Shown here: one piece after another, positions 52,618 through 59,621 of the stretch
How the letters are laid out: every line of letters begins with the position of its first letter
Numbering within the stretch: position 1 is the stretch's first letter
Notes under the pieces: generated by a model
What the model was told of the DNA's origin: nothing
The model's database searches: none
Seen by the model: only the letters and a program-made list of their open reading frames with translations
Translations under genes and position numbers: made by a program
Assembly (NCBI RefSeq): GCF_018333215.1
Contig: NZ_BORO01000024.1
Location: 1-59,621 of the forward strand
DNA: 59,621 nt
Direction: 5' to 3'
Source: Oceanobacillus sp. J11TS1
Lineage (GTDB): Bacteria; Bacillota; Bacilli; Bacillales; Amphibacillaceae

Positions 52618-52669
52618 ATGAAAGCGTTTGGGTATTGATTTGCCAAGGGATTGATTGAAATATAAAAAA

Positions 52670-52709
52670 GCTGTTCCTCTTGACTAGATAAGTGTCAATG
52701 AGGAACAGC
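52670..52709 (-). terminator. Terminator of the zinc-ribbon membrane protein gene
   Basis: GCTGTTCCTC (52670-52679) pairs with 52700-52709. Only the minus strand has a T-run after the stem. Confidence 0.8.
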
Positions 52710-52731
52710 AATCGTATGATCGTATCTGATT

Positions 52732-53538
52732 TTACCAAAATCCAAAGTTATTCAGCACATTTGCAAAGATACTTCCCATGAACGTTTCCAACAATAGGTA
52801 GTATCCTAAGATCAAATGTATAAGGAATACGGCTGTGAGAGCATATATTTTATCTATTTCTCTTGATATAGAATCCATTAATACATATGCTGGTATGAAC
52901 AACATAGGTGCAAGAATGGCTAACAACATAACATAGACCATGAAGTCTAAACCGATGGCAACTAAAAGGTACCCGACGACAAAAAAGACGGTATAAGGTA
53001 ATAGATAACCACCAGTTTTAGCTGTTGTATCAAAGAAATTATCCTGACTTCCCAGTATCCTGCCTGCTCCAAAGATGACGATAATGCTACCTGCAAAGAA
53101 TAATAAGAACTTTAAAAATGGGACCAGAAAGGAATCCATAAATGGAGGCGAAACAAGAGAGAACTGGTTAAGCGTGATGTACAATAAAATAGAATATAAA
53201 AGTGCGGTTAACACAATCGATATAGCACCGGAAATCCAGTTCCTTTCTGTAAGGTTTCTCGCCTTACCCGGCGATTTTAGATGAGCAAGTGCAAAATGAC
53301 CAAATCCGCCAGATAATTCTTTCACTGTTGCTCCCAGATCACTCACGGTATAAGGTGTACTTTCAGACTGTTCCTCTTGTTGAGATTGGTTTGCAGTCTC
53401 TGCTGTAGAGGCAGCTTGTTCTTGGCTAGTCGGCTCAACAGGCTCGATAGGCGTGTTTTCTTGCTGATTTAAAGGCTGCCCGCATTTTGTACAAAATTTC
53501 CCTTCTTCTGTTTCTTGATGACATGATGGGCAAATCAA
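52732..53538 (-). CDS. Zinc-ribbon membrane protein, unknown
   Basis: The 268-residue protein opens with a zinc ribbon (ICPSCHQETEEGKFCTKCGQ: two CxxC pairs) and a Gln/Glu/Ser-rich linker (about 25-70). Five or six hydrophobic spans follow, with a Yip1-like look. Proteins of this shape are common in Bacillales but uncharacterised. AAAGGAAG before TTG 53538 (MICPSCH) marks the start; the longer frame from 53556 would include the ribosome site. Confidence 0.72.
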   Translation of the reverse strand: MICPSCHQETEEGKFCTKCGQPLNQQENTPIEPVEPTSQEQAASTAETANQSQQEEQSESTPYTVSDLGATVKELSGGFGHFALAHLKSPGKARNLTERNWISGAISIVLTALLYSILLYITLNQFSLVSPPFMDSFLVPFLKFLLFFAGSIIVIFGAGRILGSQDNFFDTTAKTGGYLLPYTVFFVVGYLLVAIGLDFMVYVMLLAILAPMLFIPAYVLMDSISREIDKIYALTAVFLIHLILGYYLLLETFMGSIFANVLNNFGFW

Positions 53539-53672
53539 AAAATCACTTCCTTTCAAATATAATAGGGTTATTCACAAGATGTATGTAATCCTGCTTTAAT
53601 AAATTAGTATATCGAAATTTGGTGAGAAAAGGTAGAGAAATCGGGATAATTTTCCTGTTTTTTTGAATAAGG

Positions 53673-53697
53673 GTCGAGTAATCGCAATCCCAAACAA
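53673..53697. repeat. Dispersed hexamer hairpin repeat, copy 3 (reverse, partial)
   Basis: On the minus strand it reads GGGATTGCGATTACTCGACCC, the core of copies 1 and 2 with one change in each GGGAC/GTCCC arm. Confidence 0.65.
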
Positions 53698-53767
53698 GCA
53701 GCATTTTTGACTATCTGTTTTCATAAAACTTTGCAACAATATATCCTATGCGATTGATTTGGATAAA

Positions 53768-53806
53768 AAAACTCCTTATCGATAATTTTATTCGATAAGG
53801 AGTTTT
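53768..53806 (-). terminator. Terminator of htrB
   Basis: AAAACTCCTTATCGA (53768-53782) pairs perfectly with 53792-53806, about 50 bases after the htrB stop. Confidence 0.88.
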
Positions 53807-53853
53807 ATTCATATAAAAGTAACTAGAAAACTTTTGCAATTCACGGTACGTGG

Positions 53854-55209
53854 TTAAGACTGTGCCTGATTTGTTTTGAGTTCATCCATTTTTAGCGTAA
53901 TGGAATGGACTTCCCCTTCACGTATAAATTCAATTTCAACATGTTCTCCTGCTTGACCTTGATCGTACAATTGTTTTCTAAGCTCAATAATAGATGTGAC
54001 CGGATTTCCATTAATTTTTGTAATCACATCAAATTTTTGGAGGTTAGCATGGTCAGCAGGTGAATTTGGTTGGACATTGGCAATCACCATACCGCCTTCT
54101 ACATCGTCCGGAAGCTCAATTTCGTTTTGATACGCTGCTGGAACTTGGCTTAATGGCGCTGTGGAAATACCGATTAATGGACGAGAGACTTCCCCGTCTG
54201 TTTCTAGTTTTTCAATAATTGGCAGAGCTTCGTCAATCGGAATAGCAAAACCTATACCTTCTACTTGACTTTGGGCGATTTTCATGGAGTTAATTCCGAT
54301 AACCTCACCATCTTTGTTCACTAACGCCCCGCCGCTATTACCAGGATTAATCGCTGCGTCTGTTTGCAGTACCTCAGTTACCCAGTCAGGAACGCGGTCT
54401 CCGTTTGTATCTACTTCAACAGAACGGTTCAATCCGCTTATTATCCCTTTTGTCACACTATTACTAAAGTCCATTCCAAGTGGATTTCCGATTGCCATCA
54501 CGGTTTCTCCTACTTGGGTATCATCACTGGAGCCTAAGTTGGCTACTGTATCTACATGCTCGCCATCGATTTCAAGAACAGCTAAGTCGGTTAATGCATC
54601 CGTTCCAAGCACCGTTGCGTTTACTTGATTTTCTTCATCCAGTGCTACTTGGACCTGCTCTGCGCCTTCTACAACGTGGTTATTGGTGACAACATAAGCT
54701 TTTCCATCTTCTTTTTTATAAATGATTCCAGATCCAGTTCCAGCCTCTTGACTGTCTTCCCATAAGCTTTGCTGCTGCATATTAATGACCCCAACGACAG
54801 CCTGTGATATTTCAGATATATCGGCTGAAACTTCAGCATCATCAGATGCAATCGTCGGAATGATTTCTTCTGATGAATGATTGGAAGATGAAGTTTCTTT
54901 TTGTTCTGTTGATGAATCCAGGATATTACCGGAAGCAGTCAACAATTGATTTCCTAAGAGCATGATAACAAGTACAGAGGAAACAATGCCTCCGACCACG
55001 CCACTTACAAAACCGCCAAACCACCCTCTAGGTTTTTTGAGTTTTTTTGCCGATGAAGCAACATAGGTTGTTTGTTGTTCATTTGTTGGTGTTTCTTGTT
55101 CTGATCTATTTGGTTCAATTGTAGATGCTTCATCAGTGGAGTCTGTTGTTTTTTCAATGTCGCTAGGTATATTTTCATTGCCTTCATTTTGATTATCATT
55201 ATTGTTCAT
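53854..55209 (-). CDS. htrB: HtrA-family serine protease (membrane-anchored, PDZ)
   Basis: This quality-control protease degrades misfolded exported proteins. The 451-residue chain has an acidic cytoplasmic N-terminus, one membrane span (about 64-87), a trypsin-like domain with triad His178 (NNHVVEG), Asp208 (LTDLAVLE) and Ser292 (GNSGGALVN), and a C-terminal PDZ domain (about 345-440). It is divergent from a CssRS-type two-component system, the same arrangement as B. subtilis htrB-cssRS, which supports secretion-stress control. Confidence 0.92.
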   Translation of the reverse strand: MNNNDNQNEGNENIPSDIEKTTDSTDEASTIEPNRSEQETPTNEQQTTYVASSAKKLKKPRGWFGGFVSGVVGGIVSSVLVIMLLGNQLLTASGNILDSSTEQKETSSSNHSSEEIIPTIASDDAEVSADISEISQAVVGVINMQQQSLWEDSQEAGTGSGIIYKKEDGKAYVVTNNHVVEGAEQVQVALDEENQVNATVLGTDALTDLAVLEIDGEHVDTVANLGSSDDTQVGETVMAIGNPLGMDFSNSVTKGIISGLNRSVEVDTNGDRVPDWVTEVLQTDAAINPGNSGGALVNKDGEVIGINSMKIAQSQVEGIGFAIPIDEALPIIEKLETDGEVSRPLIGISTAPLSQVPAAYQNEIELPDDVEGGMVIANVQPNSPADHANLQKFDVITKINGNPVTSIIELRKQLYDQGQAGEHVEIEFIREGEVHSITLKMDELKTNQAQS

Positions 55210-55281
55210 TGAAAAGCACCTCCAAGTTATTTAATTTATCCTTATAATAATACGAACGATGGGTAATCGTTTGGTATAATT

Positions 55282-55337
55282 GTGTAAAAACTGTGTAATC
55301 TTGGACATGGTTTGTCAAGGGTGAGGTATTCGTGTAA
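55282..55337. promoter_or_regulatory. Candidate CssR-binding repeats
   Basis: GTGTAA occurs at 55282-55287, 55293-55298 and 55332-55337 in the htrB/cssR divergent gap. The first two are 11 bp apart, one helical turn, as expected for an OmpR-type regulator. Confidence 0.5.
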
Positions 55338-55484
55338 AAATAGATAATATAAAATGAAAGTTTTTAGAGTCTGGCTGGACTGCAATGAATTGTCCCGGGG
55401 GATGCGATAATCTCCCTATAATGAATAGTTTATCCATAAATTTTGTTCCTATTTTATTCTGTAGTTAAAGAGGGGGAATAACAA

Positions 55485-56171
55485 ATGTCATACCATATTG
55501 GTCTTATAGAAGATGATAAAAATATACAAGATATTGTTGTTGCTTATTTGAAGAAAGAAGGTTATCAGGTAACTGTATTAGGAAATGCCGAAGACGGTTG
55601 GACATTATGGGAAAATAATCCGCCTGATATGTGGGTATTAGATATTATGCTTCCAGGGATGGATGGTTATGAATTTTGCAGGAAAATCCGTAATGAAAGT
55701 GACGTTCCAATTATAATTATTTCCGCGAAAGATGAAGAAATTGATAAGATTCTTGGTTTAGAGCTTGGCGGCGATGATTATTTGACGAAACCGTTTAGTC
55801 CGCGAGAATTAATAGCCCGTATCAAAAGATTATTTAAACGCGTGCAACCGAAGTCTGCTGGTAAAGAGGAAGAAGATCGGGTGAAGGTGGATCAACTTCT
55901 GGTCTATAAGAACGAGCGCAGGGTGTTTTTTGAAGGTATAGAGTATGAAACAACTGCAAAAGAATATGATATGTTGCTTTTACTTGCGGAGAATCCAAAT
56001 CGAGCTTTTTCTCGTGAGGAATTACTGATAAAAGTATGGGGCGATGACTATTTTGGCAGTGATCGCGCCGTGGATGATTTAATGAAACGCATTCGTAAAA
56101 AGATGGAGAATATTCCACTCGAAACCGTATGGGGATTTGGCTACCGCCTAAGAAAAGATGAGGAAGCGTAG
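55485..56171 (+). CDS. cssR: OmpR-family response regulator, CssR-like
   Basis: The 228-residue regulator has a receiver domain with phospho-acceptor Asp53 (MWVLDIMLPGMDGYEF) and Lys102 (DYLTKPFSPREL). A winged-helix DNA-binding domain follows (TTAKEYDMLLLLAENPNRAF to IWGFGYRL-like end). It is close to B. subtilis CssR across its length. It presumably activates htrB in response to misfolded secreted proteins. The sensor kinase gene starts at the next base. Confidence 0.88.
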   Translation: MSYHIGLIEDDKNIQDIVVAYLKKEGYQVTVLGNAEDGWTLWENNPPDMWVLDIMLPGMDGYEFCRKIRNESDVPIIIISAKDEEIDKILGLELGGDDYLTKPFSPRELIARIKRLFKRVQPKSAGKEEEDRVKVDQLLVYKNERRVFFEGIEYETTAKEYDMLLLLAENPNRAFSREELLIKVWGDDYFGSDRAVDDLMKRIRKKMENIPLETVWGFGYRLRKDEEA

Positions 56172-57554
56172 ATGAAATTACAATCGCAATTAAATGCTGC
56201 TTTTACAGCACTGCTGCTTGTTATTATGACGACTGCGGGATTAGTTATTTACTCGCTTGTTTTAGATGTACTAATCCAAGATGAAAAACGTCAGCTTGCA
56301 GAAACAGGCGAATTATTAATAAATTTTCTCTCCGAACAGTATGACGATGCAAGCGAATATCGTAATATTAATGATTTTTTACAGCAACAGGATTTACAGC
56401 TCTTTTTGTATGATCGAAATTTAGATACCGTTTTATTTTCAACGATGTCTATTTCAGTGGTGAATGAATTCTTTCAAGAAAATAACTTTGCAGATACTGA
56501 AGAATCCTTATGGCAGCACGGGAACGATCGCTTTGTTACACAAAGAATTTTATTTTACCCGGAACAATCGGGCATGGAATTAATCTTATTAACACCAATC
56601 AATGACTTAAGAGCTGTCCAGGAAAACTTTTTCTTCCGATTAGCATGGGTATTTTTAATTGGAGCACTGGCTGCAGTTATTTTAAGCTATTTTATGACGA
56701 ATAAATTAGTTACACCGCTGTCCTTATTAAAAAAAGAACTGAAAAAAGTTGAAAATCGCCAATTTGATCAAATGAAACGGATTCGAGCAAGTGGAGAGAT
56801 AAAAGAAGTAGAGCAGAGTGTCTATGACATGGCACAGACATTGGAGCAATATATGAAGTCACAACAGACTTTCTTCCAAAACGCGAGTCATGAGTTGAAA
56901 ACACCTCTTATGACGATTCAAGGTTATGCGGAAGGGATTCGAGACGGTATTTTCGATGAAAAGGATACAGAAAAAGGGTTGGACGTCATGGTGACAGAAG
57001 TAAACAGACTAAAGAAAATTATTAATGAGATGATTTTGCTTGCTAAGTTAGATTCTCAGCCTGACGTATACGAAGAAACAGAAATTGATGTTCAAACCTT
57101 TATTGAAGGGATTATGAGTAAAGCATTGCCAATCGTCAATGAAAATAAGCTGGAGCTGCATCAACAAGTAGATGGACCAATAACGATTCATGCAGATGAA
57201 GAAAAGTTGTTACGGGCTGTTTCTAATGTAGTATTTAATGCAATCAGGCATGCTTCTGAAGAGGTTTCTATACGCGTTTATCAGCAAAAAAATCAAATTT
57301 ATTTTGAAGTAGAGGACGATGGAGAGGGAATTTCTCAAGAAGATGTGGACAAGATATTCCATCGATTTATGAAAGGGAAAGGTGGAGAGACAGGGCTCGG
57401 GCTAGCTATTGCCCGCGCGATTATTGAACAGTCCCACGGGAAGATTTTCGTATCTTCATCAGAGAAACTTGGAGGGGCGAAGTTTACGATGCGTTTGCCA
57501 GTCTATACACCGAAAGAAATAAAAAAAATAAATCATAAGAGTAAAGATGTCTAA
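56172..57554 (+). CDS. cssS: Sensor histidine kinase, CssS-like
   Basis: The 460-residue membrane kinase has two spans (about 8-32 and 157-178) flanking an extracellular sensor of about 120 residues, then a HAMP linker. The H-box is NASHELKTPLMTIQGYAEGI, and the ATPase domain has NVVFNAIRHA (N-box), VEDDGEGIS (G1) and GGETGLGLAIAR (G2). It is coupled to cssR with no gap. The CssS name rests on the pairing with cssR and htrB; the sensor domain itself is variable. Confidence 0.85.
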   Translation: MKLQSQLNAAFTALLLVIMTTAGLVIYSLVLDVLIQDEKRQLAETGELLINFLSEQYDDASEYRNINDFLQQQDLQLFLYDRNLDTVLFSTMSISVVNEFFQENNFADTEESLWQHGNDRFVTQRILFYPEQSGMELILLTPINDLRAVQENFFFRLAWVFLIGALAAVILSYFMTNKLVTPLSLLKKELKKVENRQFDQMKRIRASGEIKEVEQSVYDMAQTLEQYMKSQQTFFQNASHELKTPLMTIQGYAEGIRDGIFDEKDTEKGLDVMVTEVNRLKKIINEMILLAKLDSQPDVYEETEIDVQTFIEGIMSKALPIVNENKLELHQQVDGPITIHADEEKLLRAVSNVVFNAIRHASEEVSIRVYQQKNQIYFEVEDDGEGISQEDVDKIFHRFMKGKGGETGLGLAIARAIIEQSHGKIFVSSSEKLGGAKFTMRLPVYTPKEIKKINHKSKDV

Positions 57555-57588
57555 GTTTCTTTATCACAGCAAACTGTCGAAAATTGTT

Positions 57589-57617
57589 TTGCATCATCTT
57601 GGAAAATATGATATAAT
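57589..57617 (+). promoter_or_regulatory. SigA promoter of typA
   Basis: TTGCAT (57589-57594), a 17-base spacer and TATAAT (57612-57617) lie about 43 bases before the typA start. Confidence 0.8.
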
Positions 57618-57659
57618 AAATTGGTTTTACATCTGATATGTTAGAGGAGCGTACTATTT

Positions 57660-59480
57660 ATGCAATTAAGAAATGATATTCGTAATATCGCAATTATTGC
57701 ACACGTTGACCACGGGAAAACAACGTTAGTGGATCAGCTATTAAAATATTCTGGGACTTTTCGGGAAAATGAGCATGTAGATGAGCGTGCAATGGACTCT
57801 GGAGATATAGAACGTGAACGTGGAATTACCATTTTAGCAAAAAATACAGCCGTGAAATACGAGGATTCAACCATTAATATTCTTGATACACCAGGTCACG
57901 CAGACTTTGGCGGTGAAGTTGAGCGTATTATGAAAATGGTTGACGGTGTGGCTTTAGTAGTAGATGCCTATGAAGGAACGATGCCGCAAACCCGTTTTGT
58001 ATTGAAAAAAGCCTTAGAACAAAAATTAACACCAATTGTGGTATTGAATAAAGTTGACAGACCAAACGCAAGACCAGCAGAGGTAGTCGATGAAGTATTA
58101 GATTTATTTATTGAATTGGGAGCAGATGATAATCAATTAGAATTCCCAGTTGTATATGCTTCTGCGCTTAATGGAACATCTGGATTAGAACCGGATGATC
58201 AGCAGGAAACAATGGAGCCTGTTTTTAAAACAATCATGGAGCATATCCCTGCACCGGCTGACACAAAAGAGGAACCATTACAATTTCAAGTAACTTTACT
58301 AGATTATAATGATTATGTCGGCCGAATTGGTGTTGGACGTGTTGTTCGTGGATCCATTAAAGTAGGACAGCAAGTTGTTGTTTTAAAAGAAGACGGGACT
58401 CAAAAATCTTTCCGTGTTTCCAAATTATTTGGTTTTATCGGATTAAAACGGATTGAAATTCAAGAAGCTATCTCTGGGGATATTGTAGCGTTAGCGGGAA
58501 TGGAAGATTTGAACGTTGGTGAAACAGTATGTCCAGCTGAGCATCCAGAGCCACTTCCTTGGTTGCGTATTGATGAACCAACCTTGCAAATGACATTTGT
58601 TGTAAATAACAGTCCGTTTGCAGGTAAAGAAGGAAAATATATTACTTCTCGCCGAATTGAAGAGCGTTTGTTAAAAGAATTAGAAACAGATGTAAGTTTG
58701 CGTGTGGAACCGACAAGTTCACCAGATGCTTGGACTGTCTCAGGACGTGGAGAACTACATTTATCTATTCTTATTGAGAACATGCGCCGGGAAGGCTATG
58801 AGCTTCAATTGTCTAAACCTGAAGTAATCATTAAAGAAATCGACGGCGTTAAATGTGAGCCGATGGAACGTGTACAAGTGGATGTTCCAGAGGAATATAC
58901 TGGAGCCGTGATGGAATCTTTAGGAGAACGTAAAGGCGAAATGCTTGATATGGAAAACCAAGGGAATGGACAAGTCCGTATTGAGTTTAAAGTACCTTCT
59001 CGCGGACTTTTAGGATATACAACGGAATTTATGTCCCAAACACGCGGATATGGAATCATTAACCATACGTTTGAAGCATACGAGCCTTTTATTAAAGGAC
59101 AAGTTGGAGGCCGCCGTGAAGGAGTCCTTGTAGCACTTGAAAACGGAAAAGCTTCTACTTATGGAATTATGAACTTAGAAGACCGTGGAATTATCTTTGT
59201 TAATCCTGGTACAGAAGTTTACGCTGGAATGATTGTTGGGGAGCACAACCGTGAAAATGACTTAACCGTTAATATCACAAAGGAAAAACACTTAACTAAC
59301 GTGCGTTCAGCAACAAAAGACCAAACTTCAACCATCCGTAAAACAAAAGATATGTCATTAGAGGAAGCATTGCAATATTTAAGTGATGATGAGTATTGCG
59401 AAGTTACGCCAGAATCTATTCGTCTTCGTAAAAAAATCTTAAATAAAAACGAACGTGAAAAAGCAGCTAAGAAAAAATAA
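57660..59480 (+). CDS. typA: Ribosome-associated GTPase TypA/BipA
   Basis: TypA is a translational GTPase of the EF-G group involved in ribosome assembly and stress or cold adaptation. The 606-residue protein has G1 AHVDHGKTT, switch RERGITI, G3 DTPGHADFGGEVER and G4 NKVDR. The EF-G-like beta-barrel and C-terminal domains follow, including the TypA-specific SRGLLGYTTEFMSQTRGYG. Length is normal. AGAGGAG precedes the ATG. Confidence 0.97.
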   Translation: MQLRNDIRNIAIIAHVDHGKTTLVDQLLKYSGTFRENEHVDERAMDSGDIERERGITILAKNTAVKYEDSTINILDTPGHADFGGEVERIMKMVDGVALVVDAYEGTMPQTRFVLKKALEQKLTPIVVLNKVDRPNARPAEVVDEVLDLFIELGADDNQLEFPVVYASALNGTSGLEPDDQQETMEPVFKTIMEHIPAPADTKEEPLQFQVTLLDYNDYVGRIGVGRVVRGSIKVGQQVVVLKEDGTQKSFRVSKLFGFIGLKRIEIQEAISGDIVALAGMEDLNVGETVCPAEHPEPLPWLRIDEPTLQMTFVVNNSPFAGKEGKYITSRRIEERLLKELETDVSLRVEPTSSPDAWTVSGRGELHLSILIENMRREGYELQLSKPEVIIKEIDGVKCEPMERVQVDVPEEYTGAVMESLGERKGEMLDMENQGNGQVRIEFKVPSRGLLGYTTEFMSQTRGYGIINHTFEAYEPFIKGQVGGRREGVLVALENGKASTYGIMNLEDRGIIFVNPGTEVYAGMIVGEHNRENDLTVNITKEKHLTNVRSATKDQTSTIRKTKDMSLEEALQYLSDDEYCEVTPESIRLRKKILNKNEREKAAKKK

Positions 59481-59526
59481 TAAAATAAACAAATAAAAAG
59501 AGGCTGGGACATAACTAGCCAAAAAT

Positions 59527-59575
59527 AAAAAAGATGGATTTCACATTGAGTTTTGAAGTGAAATCCATCTTTTTT
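59527..59575 (+). terminator. Terminator of typA
   Basis: AAAAAAGATGGATTTCAC (59527-59544) pairs perfectly over 18 bp with 59558-59575. It is preceded by AGAGGCTGGGACATAACT, a phrase I recall as widely dispersed after genes in Firmicutes. Confidence 0.9.
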
Positions 59576-59621
59576 GAAATCATTTATAAGTAGATACATA
59601 AAAAAGCGGCTAGAGGCAGTG

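Overview
The window is AT-rich chromosomal DNA from an endospore-forming member of the Bacillaceae. The protein set resembles Bacillus subtilis and salt-tolerant relatives such as Oceanobacillus or Virgibacillus. This placement rests on spore-coat genes (CotW and CotX/V types), Bacillus-type Shine-Dalgarno sites, a preQ1-I riboswitch, a T-box, a CssRS/HtrB pair and an ectoine-type uptake system. No rRNA or tRNA genes, phage genes, intact insertion sequences or CRISPR arrays were seen.

Layout. 0.2-5.1 kb (minus): mnmH-selD (tRNA selenation), a lipoprotein D,D-carboxypeptidase and pepT. 5.4-11.6 kb: a two-domain sulfurtransferase overlapping tag, an aldo/keto reductase, an HD hydrolase, fni, a stress gene like ydaT and a DsbA-like oxidoreductase. 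11.7-15.7 kb: a Fur-boxed siderophore importer like YclNOPQ. 15.9-20.1 kb: a SurA-like lipoprotein without its PPIase domain, an Nramp-like transporter paired with a ureohydrolase, and a small exported/membrane protein pair. 20.4-28.3 kb (minus): a complete his operon (hisZGDBHAFIC), with hisJ divergent from it. 29.5-32.1 kb: a DUF915 hydrolase, murB, and queF under a preQ1 riboswitch. 32.7-35.8 kb (minus): ehuBCDA. 36.2-42.3 kb: a beta-helix protein, a peptidoglycan peptidase, plsY-like and DUF456 genes, and a T-box-controlled class 3 proS. 42.4-45.8 kb: an M20 amidohydrolase with a polar amino-acid ABC importer. 45.9-59.6 kb: gpx, a GNAT gene, trhO, coat genes, csp, a beta-hydroxyacid dehydrogenase, a DksA-type protein, a zinc-ribbon membrane protein, htrB divergent from cssRS, and typA.

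The most unusual structure is a family of non-coding arrays with a CGCTC(C/G) core recurring every 20 or 21 bp (two helical turns). They lie at about 0.15, 10.06-10.28, 24.2-24.6 and 32.2-32.57 kb. The units mostly alternate between two types, giving a composite period of about 41 bp. The spacer text is homogenised within each array but differs between arrays. One array sits inside the otherwise overlapping his operon. A second dispersed repeat (GGGACT/GCGATT hexamers inside a hairpin) occurs at 19.1, 38.35 and 53.7 kb. The best protein-level lead is the Nramp-like/ureohydrolase pair: the transporter lacks the usual metal-binding residues, and the enzyme has Cys in place of a bridging metal ligand.

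Many start codons were moved from the longest possible reading frame to the one fitting a Shine-Dalgarno site; the reason is given per gene. Everything here was read by eye, with no database search. Family calls rest on recognised motifs and remembered homologues.
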